64,000 bases of DNA from Gonocerus acuteangulatus. Taxonomy: Eukaryota > Arthropoda > Insecta > Hemiptera > Coreidae. The stretch is taken from contig OX328123.1 of assembly GCA_946811695.1 (NCBI GenBank), positions 122,627,929-122,691,928 of the forward strand, given 5' to 3'. A program made the translations under genes and the position numbers. The notes under the pieces were generated by a model that saw only the letters and a program-made list of their open reading frames with translations, did not search any database and had not been told where the DNA came from. The stretch's first letter is position 1. Each line of letters starts with the position of its first letter. Positions 23,980 through 35,098 of the stretch are shown here, piece by piece.

Positions 23980-24700
23980 GTAAATAACAATAAGAACAAG
24001 GCTAAAAGTATTTTGGAATTGTTTACACTGATGTGGACCTTTTTTTAACTATGAGTCTCAAAGGTGAAAAATATTTTGTTTCATTTATAGATGATTATAG
24101 TAAGATTGCTCTCATGTTAATTTCTTCATAATTGTTCAGTATTGTTTATTGTTATTTAAGTGTTTAGTGATGAATTCCCTTTGTCACGGTCTCACTCAAA
24201 TAAATAGTAAGATTGCTAGGATTTAAACTATTAAACCTAAAACAGAAGTTTTTCATTCCTTTGTTCAATAAGTAAATGAGGTTGAAAACTTAGGAAATAA
24301 GAGAATTGGTATTGTGAGATATGACATTGGTAAGGAATATTTAAATAGTAAGAATTATGACTACCAAAAAAAAAAAAAGGGTATCATAATTAATCCCTGT
24401 CCCTCATATGTTCATGAATTAAATGGTGTGATTTACTAGAACAATTATGAATATATCTCATTGTTTACTGGCAGAAGCTATTGTAGAAAAAAATGTTGGC
24501 CAGAAATGGTCTGTGCAGCAACTTATTTGAAAAATCTCTCTTTAGCTAACACCATTGACAATAAAATACCCTATGAAAACTGTTTTGGAAAGAAACCAGA
24601 TGTTTCTAACTTTAATTTATATGGTAGTAAAAATTTTGTTAGGAAACCAGAACAAATAATAACTTCTAAATGGGATTTTGTAAAGGACTTAAATTTATGA
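23980..24700 (+). pseudogene. Ty1/copia integrase remnant
   Basis: Interrupted open segments retain copia integrase order: VYTDVD, then GEKYFVSFIDDYSK, then RYDIGKEYL (normally RSDNGGEY), PSYVHELNG (normally PYTPQQNG), then CAATYLKNLSLAN, KIPYENCFGKKPDVSNF and NLYGSKNFV. Integrase inserts the cDNA of LTR retrotransposons. Stops, an A-run at about 24367-24379 and lost acidic residues show it is dead. Neither LTRs nor RT/RNase H were recognised nearby. Confidence 0.8.
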
Positions 24701-25186
24701 ACTTGAAATTAATTCTCTCACATACATATGCAAATATTATTAAAATATTATATTAAATGTTGTTATATTTAACTTATTTTTTTATTCGCATATAGATAGA
24801 TGTACATAATAAATTACATAAATGTTTATAATCATACAAATGAATGTATATAAATGAATTAATTTTCACCACGTTTTGAAACATTATTTTATTGTTACAA
24901 GAGCTGTATGGTTTAGCAACCCTATTAATTTGGGCAGCCTCACTTTAATTTTTTTTTAATAAAGTTATTCTTAATGCATGCTATTTTTTTTGCAGATAAA
25001 TTAATGTATTAAAATATTATTTTTATAAGAAGAGGAAGTCACGTGAATTGTGGTGTTCTAATAAATGAATAAGTAATTAAATTTTCCATGCAATTTTTTA
25101 TTAATTTAATATCCATAATAATTGAATCATTATATTCTGACATATGCTTTCTTTTGTCTGAGATAGTAATATCCTCTGACTGTCAA

Positions 25187-25927
25187 CATTTAGTCGGAGA
25201 GCTGGTAACGCACATTTCATGAAGTGTTTTATGCACCTTGGAATTTTGGTGTATTGCATGTCGTGGATAGGTAAGGCATATAAGTGTAGCCTGGACATAC
25301 CTTGGAACACCAGGTACTGCCTATAGGGGAAAGGTGTTAAAAAAATATGTCACTAAAATGGTATTTTATTCAGAAGCCAACAATCTTTAATGTATAATTA
25401 AGGCAAGTTGCTTTATTTCTAGAACAGCCACAACTGTCCTGTCGAGATGATTGGTGCTCTCACTCACTCTTACGGTTACACACAGTGTATTGCAGTCTAT
25501 CATCGGCTGAATTTATTTTCATGTTTGCTGATTACTAAACCTCACAAAAAGTGTCTGCCCTTTTGTAATTATTTTCAATTATGGTGTTTAAATAGCAGTG
25601 TGAAGAAGAGACTTCATTTAATTTTACAAAAAACCCACTTCGGTTTTTTTTTTTTTTTTTTATATGTATCCCACTTAAAAGTGTCTGCCTTATATATTAT
25701 TCATTATAGAATTGCCTTAATTTTACATTGAACACTTATGGCTTCTGAATAAAACACTATTTTTGGCCCATAGTTTGTTACTGATTACCATGCGCAGTAC
25801 CTGGTGTTTCAAGGTATGTCCAGCAACCATATACTTAACTTTTTATCTACACTAGAGACCCACTATACGACAATTTCAAGGCACATAAAACACTTGAAAA
25901 GTGTGTTACCAGCTCTTGGACTAAATG
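25187..25927. repeat. Imperfect long inverted repeat (foldback element)
   Basis: An arm of about 215 bases at 25187-25402 pairs with 25713-25927. Matching landmarks include CAACATTTAGTC with GACTAAATG, AGAGCTGGTAAC with GTTACCAGCTC, CACCAGGTACTG with CAGTACCTGGTG, and TTTTATTCAGAAGCC with GGCTTCTGAATAAAA. The 310-base spacer has a poly-T run at about 25647-25664. It is probably a foldback or MITE-type DNA transposon. Ordinary substitutions between the arms show some age. No coding sequence. Confidence 0.75.
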
Positions 25928-26804
25928 TTTAAATACGGTTGCAATTCTGGTAAAAATATTGTTGCTCGCCAAGTCAATGTCGTTATTGAAATTCCCAAAT
26001 ACCTTTAATTCATTGTTGTCCATAACTGCAAGAAAAATACCTTAAATTTGTTTTTATTCTTAGAGGCCCCTATTTCCTATGATAGAAGGACTATCCTTAT
26101 AGAAGAGTGCATGAACCATAAAATTTGAAACAGAAGCTTTAATAGAAAGGAAAAAAAAGTGAACAAAAATATGTGAAAGTGTATTTGAAACAACAAACTA
26201 TGTTTTTAAAACTTTCCTTTTGGCATACATAACATAAACCCTGCACGACTTACCTACTTTTTCATTCATAAAAAAAACTCAGTTACGGATTATTACATGA
26301 ACAGGTAAACAATATAACATATTAATATTATATTTGCGCAAGATTGAGGTTTTAGCTTTAGATGTGAAGCCCTTAAAATAAATAAATATTATATTTTAAA
26401 AAAAAATCAATGAAAATAAAGAATATAGTTTCAGTTGTAGGTTATGACAACTTATAACTAATCATAACCTTAATTAAATGCCTCATTTGTATTGCTATTT
26501 TTTATGAATATTTATTTATGGACCACATATTTTTTTTTTTCTTTAAAAAAATTAAACACAGGGAGTTTGGTTTGGATTTTCTTTAAAACGGTATTGCAAT
26601 TAAATTATTTGGAATCACTTAATTGTAATACCATTTTAAAAGTAAGGGTACTTTTTAAAAAATAAGGATCAATTTAATTTCCACCCCACTTTCTCTAAAA
26701 AAAAATGGAAAATAACTTTTTCAGCCGAGCTCTCAATTTATTATCTTATATTCTCATAATTTGGACCAATATAATATAATCATTCATTTTTTTAAATATA
26801 TAAT

Positions 26805-26930
26805 ATAAAGTAGGCGTACCATGGAAGCTGGGTTACAACTATTTAATATGAAGCATGTGTAGCATGGTAAGCCCGGCTACAGATATTTAATATAAAGTAG
26901 GTGTAGCATTGCACACCGGGTAACAGCTAG
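26805..26930 (+). repeat. About 57-bp tandem repeat near a Helitron-like 3' end
   Basis: Two to three degenerate copies of a unit with AATATAAAGTAG, TGTAGCAT and a GGGTTACAAC/GGCTACAGA/GGGTAACAGC segment. It immediately precedes the CTAG terminus at 26927-26930. Confidence 0.65.
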
Positions 26931-26973
26931 TACATCATATAATTATTATCCCGCAGTTAATTAATTCATATTT

Positions 26974-27113
<140 letters not shown>

Positions 27114-27278
27114 CTAAATTTATATAAATAACATATTATAAATATAACTTATAAGGAAGAGACGTCAAGCAATAATACACAAGGATTTGTTTAAGATGTT
27201 GGAGTATTGTGTTAACGTATGGACTACCTTCGGTGAGTAAGTCGTCTATGTTGCATTGAGTAAGTTGTGCCTTGCTCT

Positions 27279-27321
27279 TAGACTCCCTTACTCTTGACTC
27301 CAAAGTAAGGGAGTCTAAGGG
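27279..27321. repeat. Perfect 16-bp hairpin insert
   Basis: CTTAGACTCCCTTACT pairs with AGTAAGGGAGTCTAAG around an 11-base loop. Comparison with the other arm near 28370 shows uninterrupted CGTACCCTAAGAGC there, so about 40 bases were inserted or deleted precisely between CGTACCC and TAAGAGC. Confidence 0.85.
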
Positions 27322-28405
27322 TACGTTCATGGTGAGGATGCATTCTGCGATGCTACGATAGCTACTCCGATGAGCGCTGCCCCGATGTAAAACAAACACA
27401 TGTATTAAGGTGGGAGTGTTCATAGTGAGGATCCTTACTTCCGATGCTATTCTCGCACCCGCGCAGTGACCGCGGGGAAGAACAAATATTTTGTTTTCTC
27501 CTCGCAGTGAGGAGGGAAGCCGCGATGTGGGCCTGACTGTGATTGGTTCCTTCAAAAGGGCTCTAGTGCGCAGGTCACTTACCCTCCCTTAACTTGCGAA
27601 GACTACATCCAGTTACTTTTGAAGTATTTATTTAGTTAAGTGATTTATAACAGTTACTCGTACTCGCTGATAAGCTTACTGATTAGCTTACAGGTTCTTT
27701 GCTGGTTATCTTTTACTACTTGACTCGTTATCTACGGTTTTAATTCATATTAGATAATGGCAAGTAATATTTATTAATAAAAAGGTTAATATGATCAAAA
27801 TCAATTCTCTCAACTATGAAAAAAGTTATTAAGCATTAAAGTTGACTGTTTTGCAGGTTATGAAGGATAACAAACAACGATATTTGTAAACAAACATATT
27901 TTATTCCTTTTCTCTCTCTCTTTTTTGGATCTTTTACATTTATTAAGCAATACATGATATGCGTTTCCGCTCGCTACGCTACGCTCCACTCGCTCAAGAA
28001 GATATAAGAAAACTCTAGCCAATCCAACTCGCAATTAATAGAATTATATTAATTTAAGCGACTCTAGTCTATCCAACTCCCTAAAATTAACAGGATTCCA
28101 TTAATTTTTCCGAGTGAGAAACCAATCCCTTTTTCTTTGTCAGGAACATCGCGAATTAATTGTAAAGGCTCATTTTTTCTCACTAACATAAGCAGAGCTT
28201 TTTCATAAACAAAAGCTAATTCACTGTTGAAGGTTACTTTACTCCCAGCAAGAACCAATGCAATGGTGAGTCAGCATGAACACCCTCCATCGATGTAGAA
28301 TACATCGGGGCAGCGCTCATCGGAGTAGCTATCGTAGCATCGCAGAATGAATCCTCACCATGAACGTACCCTAAGAGCAAGGCACAACTTACTCAATGCA
28401 ACTCA

Positions 28406-28468
28406 ATTCAGCCGAGCCTTGCTCCTAGACTCCAGAGTCTGGAGTCTAGGAGCAAGGCTCGGCTGAAT
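28406..28468. repeat. Perfect palindrome, two 31-base arms
   Basis: The arms 28406-28436 and 28438-28468 are exact reverse complements around a single G at 28437. They include CAGCCGAGCCTTGCTCC and its complement. It lies at the outer end of the right inverted arm of the element at 27236-28468. Perfect arms imply recent origin, or an assembly fold-back. Confidence 0.9.
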
Positions 28469-28891
28469 AAGAACCTATGCATGGGCATTGCAAGTGGGGC
28501 CAACTCCCTGAAAACGATATGCAAAAAAATGAAATACCTTTAGAAATTTTGGACATTTTTCATTATTCTGAAGATCAATTTCCACCATCCAGCAATTTCT
28601 ACAATACAAATATTTTAAATCGTTAAACGAAATACATAAATAAAAATATTCTCCGTAGGTACCTCAAAGAAATTTAGTATTTATGGTATTAAAAACTAAT
28701 AAATATTAAAACTATACATTCATACTTTTCTAACTCCTTATTGAATGACATTAGACGCAATAATTTTTAAATACAAACCCATATATAATTATTAAATTTG
28801 ACAATATGAAACTAAAGAAATTAAAATTTGTTAACATATCTGATTAATAGTATAATTGAATGAATATATAATTCTGATTCTATAATTAAAT
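28469..28891. other. Non-coding stretch
   Basis: AT-rich; nothing recognised. Confidence 0.55.
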
Positions 28892-29085
28892 GTGGAGGCC
28901 CGGTGGCCGTAAGTGTTAAGGCGTGAGCACTTAACACTCCGTGCCAAAGGTCGTGGATTCGATTTCCACTATGGGGGGGGGGGGGTTTCACTAGAAAACA
29001 GAAAGGCATCAGCCCTATCCTGGCTAGAAAAGGGTGGTAATCTATAGATAACCCGCCCCAAAATTCGTAGTTGATAATAATTTAC
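28892..29085 (+). repeat. tRNA-derived SINE, copy 1
   Basis: The head GGCCCGGTGGCCGTAAGTG resembles a tRNA A-box region. GGATTCGATTTCC at 28954-28966 is a B-box with one changed base. A run of G at about 28974-28985 follows, then the body CCTATCCTGGCTAGAAA and ATAGATAACCCG, ending in a TAATAAT-rich tail. The same sequence recurs at 63450-63625. SINEs of this kind are transcribed by Pol III from the internal boxes and mobilised by a partner LINE. Confidence 0.8.
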
Positions 29086-30099
29086 GTTAATATTTAAATA
29101 ATAATAATTACATGTCTAGATAATAATTGTTTTTAGCGAATCGCCTTAGTTGCAGATGTTCATAAATAAATAAAATAAAGTAGGAATTCCTCCCATAAAG
29201 TTTGAACTTCTTGGGAATATCCCTGGCTATTGCGTTTGCCTGAGATGGTCTTCCGAAATGCCTTGATAAAGTCTATACTAAGCATCGTCTTAGTCCTATG
29301 ACCAGTCGCACAATCCTTCACAGGTTTCTTCTTATAATTTGGAGGTTTCGCTTTTCCTTCGAAAATCTGATAAGACATTTTTCCTGGTCTAGGATTAGAC
29401 TGCCTCAATGTTATTTCTTCCAGTCGGCTCATTTCAGAAATTCTGCCCACTCCAAAAGTTATTAATTAAGAAGAGATGAAATAATGAGTCAATGCGTTGG
29501 AAGAGAAATTGGATGGAAATTTTTTTTGATGATCCTACAAACAAAGCCCCAAGTTGATTGAATTAAAGTCCGTGAGTGAAATCCCTAAATGTGGGTGAGA
29601 CGACATTGAAAAGGACAGGAGGAGGCATTGGTTGATTGAAGGCGCCTCTTGGAAAGCTCTTAATAAATTGGTTCAGCTTTATTGACGGATCTGATGAACT
29701 TACCTGCCGCCTCCCGTCCAAACGTGTACTCCAGTTATTGTCATATTTATCCAAATAGATTTATTTTAATAATTTCAGTATATTTTCAAAATGTTTGCTA
29801 TTGTATCCATCTTTAAATAGCCATCAGTTCATAACATATTGCTGTCTTATATAAATACAAATTTTAGTCAATTTTAACTCCAATCAGAATATCAGTTGCA
29901 AAAAGAAATGATTATATCATTGTTAATTCGATGTAATTAATTATGATAGCATTTTACTCACTTGCAAGAGCTGTACTTGTTAACGTGTTTTAATATTTAA
30001 GTATTATATAATATACAGGGTAGAGGTGAATCGTTTTAGAAAACAATGTTGAAATTAAACAAAGAGATCTCTATACACATCTATAAAGATATTTATATA
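29086..30099 (-). other. Two small unidentified ORFs, otherwise non-coding
   Basis: On the minus strand 29450-29160 is open for 96 codons (MSRLEEITLRQSNPRPGK, later AKPPNYKKKPVKD), and 29754-29563 for 63 codons (MDKYDNNWSTRLDGRRQ). Both have somewhat higher GC than their surroundings and a mixed amino acid composition, so they could be exonic or pseudogene pieces. No domain is recognised and splice sites are not compelling. I do not assign a function. Confidence 0.25.
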
Positions 30100-30137
30100 T
30101 TATTTGTGTGTATATATATATACATATATATATATAT

Positions 30138-30197
<60 letters not shown>
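30100..30197. repeat. (TA)n microsatellite at the 3' boundary of a LINE
   Basis: The TA tract lies at the 3' end of the minus-strand retrotransposon. The ORF2 frame runs straight into it without its own stop, so the original C-terminus has been lost or replaced. Confidence 0.9.
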
Positions 30198-30201
<4 letters not shown>

Positions 30202-33106
30202 GTATAAATACGTGTTCTACGTATTTTTGAATTTTCTCAAGGAAAGCAGCTTTGTATATTACATTAGACGTGTTTTCTTTATGATAACTTCCTAAGGTGA
30301 GGTCAATATTAATGCCTGGTAAAGCCCATGGGAAGACGACCGGAAGTCGCATTTCCATGAGGTTTCCCCAGGCTTTGCCGTAGAAGCGGATAGCTTCATT
30401 AGCCCTTACTGCCAATGGTCTTGTTCTTGAGCGCAGATTGCTATACATGTCTGATATGCACTGGTCGCCAACAATACCGGCCATAAAATGATTCGGTTGG
30501 CACCTTAGGGAAGCTGTGTATGTGAGAATCAGTAGGTTTCTTCTATGCTCCGGAGGTAGATGTCCTGCTTCCACGAATATGGAATCCAGTGGGCTTGTAC
30601 GGAACGCACCAATCGCAGCTCGTAGCCCCGCATTGTACAGTCTGTCTAATTGGCGGAGCCACGACCTACGCGCAGACCCATAGATTGCACATCCGTATTC
30701 CAGTCTAGATCTCAAGAGAGTATCAAATATCTGTAGCAGAACTGATTTTTCGGCTCCCCACTTTATTCGAGACAGTGATTTAAGTATTTTTAGAGATGCC
30801 TCACACCTCTGAATAGTGTAATTAATGTGAGGCCTCCATCTTAGTTTCGTGTCCATAATAAGACCGAGAAAGTTATGCTCATCCCTTAAGCAGACCTGGG
30901 AACCACATATCTCCAATCGTGGAGGATCATGTGGCCTCCGAAGCCTGCAAAAGTGGACAGACGCTGTCTTTTCATGGGAGAAAGTAAACCCACGTGAACT
31001 GGCAACAGCGCTTACAGTGTCGATAGCCTGTTGTAGGCTCCGAACTTCAGTGTCTTCAGCCGGGTGACTCACAAACAATGCTAGATCATCGGCATAGAGA
31101 GAACAGTGGACATCCGGCCCTATCCCGTCAGCTATGCCATTTATTCCGACAAGAAACAGAGTTACGCTGTGGACGGATCCCTGCGGGACTCCATTTTCCT
31201 GTACGCATAACGATGACAGGGCATCACTAATACGAACTCTGAAAGTTCTCTCTTCTAAAAAGCTTTTAAGGAACATGGGTAGTCTACCTCGAAGGCCCCA
31301 TTCGTATAATCGTTGGAGTATGTCATACCTCCATGCCCTGTCGTAAGCCTGCTTCATGTCGAAAAAAATGGCCGTAGCATGTTCTCGGGATAAGAATACA
31401 TTCTGAATGGTATGTTCTAAATACCCCAGTTGGTCTTGGGTAGAGTTCCTCTACCGAAATCCAGCCTGATATCTGCTAATCAGCCCTCGTTTTTCTAAGA
31501 CATGCATTAAACGAAAGTTTACCATAGACTCCAGGAGCTTTCCCAAACAACATAGAAGAGATATTGGTCTATAGCTTCCTGGGTCTTGTGGGTTTTTACC
31601 TGTTTTTAGAATAGGAATAATGACGGCTTCCTTCCATTGAGTCGGATATTTTTTTGTGGCCCACACTTGGTTATATAGTTCAAGCAACCTCCTTTGTCCT
31701 GCTTCCGGTAAGTTCAATATCATTTCATAAGGCACCCCGTCACAGCCCGGTGATGATGTCCGAGATACTGCTCGGAGTGCCCTATGAAACTCTTCTAATT
31801 CGAAATCTGTATTATAGGCACATGTGTCCTCCTCTGATCCGAAGTCTAGAGGTATGCTCTCTTTAATGGCTTTTCTTTCAAGGAATTCAGCCGGGTATTC
31901 CAACGAGCTGAATACAGAGCTGAAGTACTTCCCAAAGATCGTAGAAACTCCTTTTGGGTCGCCAATATGTTGTTCATTATGAAAGAGAATCGGAATTTGA
32001 GGTTTTATGCTTCTTCCGCTGATAGCTTTGATTTTCCTCCATACTTCGGATGTGGGGGTACTTCTTGTCATGGTACTTACATAATTGCTCCATGATTCTT
32101 TTTTCTTTTTTAGTTTCAACCTTCTTTCGACAGCTCTAGCTTTCTTAAATGCGATTAAATTTGTTTCCCTAGGATATCGTTTGAATCGATTGAAAGCTTT
32201 CTTTTTTATTTTATTAGCTTCCCTGCATTCCTCGTCCCACCAGGGAACCGGAGTTCTCTTTGTGCGACCAGAAGTGCATGGGATAGAGGTTCTTGCTGCA
32301 TCTATCATTGCATTTTGTGAACTTATCTAATGATTCTTCAGGCGAGTCTGCCAGTTCAGGTAAAACAAGTGAATCTTGAAATTTATCCCATCTAGCAAGT
32401 TTAGTATTCCACTTAATTGGGCCTTTATATTCATTGAGCCTACCAGGACAGTTTACTACTATTGGAAAATGATCCGATCTATGGAGGTCGCTCAGAACAG
32501 TCCATTCGAAGTACCTTATTAATGTTGGGCTGATTTTAGTTAGGTCTATTGCATCGAAATTTCCAGACGATTCAGTAAAGTGAGTAGGTGCTCCATCGTT
32601 GAGGACCAAGAGCCCCATCTCGTCAAGCGCATCATAAAGAAGATGCCCCTGAGGAGTGGATCTTCTTGAGCCCCAAGAAACATGGTGCGTATTAAGGTCA
32701 CCAAATACTATTATCGGAGGTGGTAATTGTCCTATCAAATCTTTTATTTCCGCTATGGAGTATCCCCTGCCGTCTGGGAGGTACAATGAACAGATGCTCA
32801 CAGTTACGGGGGTTTTCAGACGCACTGCGACCACTTGTAGTGGCGTGGTTAAATTGATCGACGTTGCTCCAAGATTATTCATGGTGTACAGGGCCACACC
32901 ACCGTGACTCCGACCACCTGGCAACACTCTAGCCTCCTTATGTTCACACCTGTAGCCAGCCAGTGGCCTTGGAGCTCCCTCCGGAAACTTGGTTTCCTGA
33001 GAGCCACCGCCAATGGGCTATGTGTGTGGATTAGATACCGAAGCTCGGCGCAGTGTTCTGAAAAACCCCGAATATTCCATTGCAGGAATTTGTTAGATTG
33101 TGACAT
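30198..33106 (-). pseudogene. LINE ORF2: AP endonuclease and reverse transcriptase, broken
   Basis: Begins MSQSNKFLQWNIRGFSEH (endonuclease block 1). A frameshift near 32915 leads into SHGGVALYTMNNLG, FGDLNTHHVSWGS and the catalytic SDHFPIVV. A second frameshift near 32308 leads into PVPWWDEECREANK, then PGCDGVPYEMIL, SYRPISLLCCLGKLLES and YQAGFR. One in-frame TAG at about 31452 is followed without a shift by motif A FFDMKQAYDRAW, GVPQGSV and YADD (residues 88-91 of the last segment), then a fingers-to-thumb tail with PPEHRRNLLILTYTASLR. All catalytic acidic residues visible are intact. Three lesions make it inactive. RNase H is not seen. Confidence 0.85.
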
Positions 33107-33130
33107 TGTGAAATAACATATAATCCATCA

Positions 33131-34686
33131 TTATTCCGACTCAACACATCGTTTGGTGGGCTGATCGTTCTTGCCTTTTGGACGACCTTTGCGTCGTCTT
33201 TCCTTTGTCTTTGTAAAAGGCCCTGCTTCATCCGTCGGGTCGTCTAGACCATCAGTCTCAGAGACCGACGAACGAGGCAGTGGCTTGCGAAAATTAAATG
33301 ATATTGGGGATTTAATTTTCCCCTTTTTAGAACTTTCGTCCGCCGAAGCAGACGGTAGAGAGGGAGAGATAGACACGGGGATAAGAGGGGGAATGGGGGT
33401 TGGGTTAGGAGGGGGAATGGGGGTTGGGTTAGGAGGGGGAATGGGGGTTGGGTTAGGAGGGGAAATGGGGGTTGGGTTAGGAGGGGGAATGGGAGTTTGG
33501 TTTGGAGGGGGGAAAGGAAGGGGAGAGGTTTTGGTTGATGTGGAAGGAAGGGGGATAGGATTGGTAGATAAATTCGTCTTTTCACGTCTGGTGGTCGTTA
33601 AATTTGTTGCTGCATCAGAATAAGTTCCTCTCGAAGCGTAAGATGTACTATTAACGAGTACTCTAGCTTGTCTGAAGGTTAAATCTTTGATTTCTGTGCG
33701 CATTTTTTGAATTTCTTTCTCAATTTTGTATTCCATGCAGTCTCTGGAGCGCGCAGTATGAGGACCGTCACAGTTTGGACACTTAGGAGGTGTAGGGCAA
33801 GGGTCCGGGATGTGAGATGGATACCCACAAACACAGACCTCACGCTCTGATTTACACCTTATAGCCGAGTGTCCGAACTTTTGGCATTTGAAGCACCTCA
33901 ATGGGGCGGGGACGTAAGGCCTCACTCTGTGTTTGTAAAATGCCGCCTGGATGCTGGAAGGTATCTCTGGTCTGTCAAATGTTAGCATAACGCTACCTGT
34001 AAATTCTAATGTCTCGTCAGTGCCATTCGCAGGTCTCCTCTTGCGAAAAAACCTGCCGACGGCAACAACGCCCTGTTACTTCAACCCTTCCAATATTTCG
34101 TCGTCGTTGGAGTTTTCAAGGTCAAAGCAAGTTATTACACCCCTTGATGTGTTTAGTGTTTTATGTAATTCCACTTTTACACCAAACGTACCAAGAGATG
34201 TCGCCTTTAATAGTTTCTCAGCTGGGACCTTTGAAGCTGCCTCAATTAGCAAAGATCCGTTTGCCATTTTACTTAATCCATTGACATTTCCGAACTCCTG
34301 GACTATAAGTTTATTGATCAGAAACGGGGAATCCCTGACAAAGGATTGATCCTCGGTTCTGCTCATAAGCATAAACCTAGAGAACTTTTGGACAGCACTG
34401 GGTATTTCATCCAAAGGCCTTTTCTTTCCTCTTTTTACTCGCTTTTTCTCAGGAGACTTCGGCACTGTATAAGGTGCCAAAGTGTACTGCGAAATCGAAG
34501 CGGCTGTTCTATTATTTTCAAAGTTCTGGTCCTGATTCTTAACACTATAGACGTGTTTAGAACCAGGGTGTTCAGTATTAGTTCCCTGAGTGACCTCGGT
34601 GGAGGTCGCTTGGGTTGGAGATTCGTGAGACCATAGTCCATGCGAAGGTCGCTCAGTGGGTCCTGCTCACCCACTGAGTTGGTCAT
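33131..34686 (-). pseudogene. LINE ORF1 (Gag-like, CCHC zinc knuckles), broken
   Basis: The minus-strand reading begins near 34686, changes frame at about 34450 and continues as MAPYTVPKSPEKKRVKRGKK. It has one in-frame TAA at about 34076 and resumes in the same frame to 33131. In the last 285-codon segment three knuckles are visible: C32-x2-C35-x4-H40-x4-C45, C52-x-C54-x4-H59-x4-C64 and C70-x2-C73-x3-H77-x6-C84. A proline-rich low-complexity tract and a basic C-terminus (ERRRKGRPKGKN) follow. Such proteins bind the element RNA. ORF1 ends 25 bases before the ORF2 start. Confidence 0.85.
33381..33520 (-). repeat. 24-bp coding minisatellite in ORF1
   Basis: About five to six units on the plus strand of GGAGGGGGAATGGGGGTTGG plus GTTA encode, on the minus strand, repeats of PPPNPTPI (variants with ISP and IPP). 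The unit is a multiple of three, so the ORF1 frame is kept. Confidence 0.9.
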
Positions 34687-35098
34687 TAGGGGCGATCCGG
34701 CAATTTCCTTTGTATTACTTGTAGGATAGATGTTTTAGGTGACTCAGACCCCTAATCTTTGCCACCGAGTCTGCTGGTGGGGCTGCCACCTAGGCCGGCA
34801 GACCGGCACAGTTCCTCCCGAAGGAGAGGATCCACTCAGCAGGGGAGGTGTCCCTGCCTCATCGTGGATCCCCGCCTCTGCTTTTCGCCGTCCTTATGGG
34901 TTCACCAAAAGAACGTTGCCCAGGGGGTACCACGGGGAGGAAAAGCAGTAGGCGTTGACGGAGATCAGGTATACTAGGAGATGCTAAGCAGTGGAATAGG
35001 GCACTATAGCTTAGCAGAGCTCCCAAAAGAAGTCGGACGGCTCCCGTATCCGCACGTCCGCTCCAGCAACCCTTTAGCCCGCCCATTTACCCCCCCCC

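Larger units (their letters stand above)
23180..26930 (+). mobile_element. Helitron-like element (candidate)
   Basis: The segment begins with TC-TATATATATAAAAATC, preceded by A, followed by CACGTGTCTG and a run of TTCTGTTTGTTTGTTCC. It ends GGGTAACAGCTAG followed by T. A|T target bases, 5' TC and 3' CTAG are Helitron hallmarks, and the 5' block is repeated at 61560-61650 on the minus strand. A clear 3' hairpin was not found. The interior holds a copia integrase remnant (23980-24700), an inverted-repeat element (25187-25927) and a short tandem repeat near the 3' end. No Rep or helicase is visible. The two ends could belong to different elements. Confidence 0.5.
27236..28468. mobile_element. 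Element with inverted ends and nested palindromes
   Basis: 27240-27400 and 28295-28400 are inverted copies (CATCGGGGCAGCGCTCATCG, GTAGCTATCGTAGCATCGCA, ATGAACGTACCC, GCAAGGCACAACTTACTC). The left arm carries an extra hairpin-forming insert at 27279-27321 and the right end carries a long perfect palindrome at 28406-28468. The interior has a GC-richer block (27420-27600) and a 60-bp duplicated segment at about 28010-28110. The longest open frames (27136-27555 and 28064-28258, minus) resemble nothing I know. Probably a non-autonomous DNA transposon or foldback element. Confidence 0.55.
30198..35098 (-). mobile_element. Nearly full-length non-LTR retrotransposon (jockey/I group)
   Basis: On the minus strand the order is a GC-rich 5' region (35098-34690), ORF1 with three CCHC knuckles, then ORF2 with AP endonuclease and RT. 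This is the standard layout of jockey/I-group LINEs, whose ORF2 nicks the target and reverse-transcribes the element RNA. The region is markedly more GC-rich than the background, so it inserted from a different compositional context and not very long ago. The 5' side ends in a C run (35089-35100, plus strand) against a Tc1-like element, and the 3' side in TA repeats. No target-site duplication was recognised. Confidence 0.85.

Noticed and set aside
27136..27555. 139-codon minus-strand ORF over GC-richer sequence
   Set aside because: It crosses the inverted arm and hairpin of a repeat element, has no recognisable domain, and is best explained by the element's composition.
28940..28970. A tRNA gene
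   Set aside because: Only A- and B-box-like segments are present. The cloverleaf cannot be completed, and the same unit with a long non-tRNA body occurs at 63450.
33171..33623. 150-codon Gly-rich ORF on the plus strand
   Set aside because: It is the opposite strand of the proline-rich minisatellite in the LINE ORF1. The zinc knuckles and context support the minus strand.
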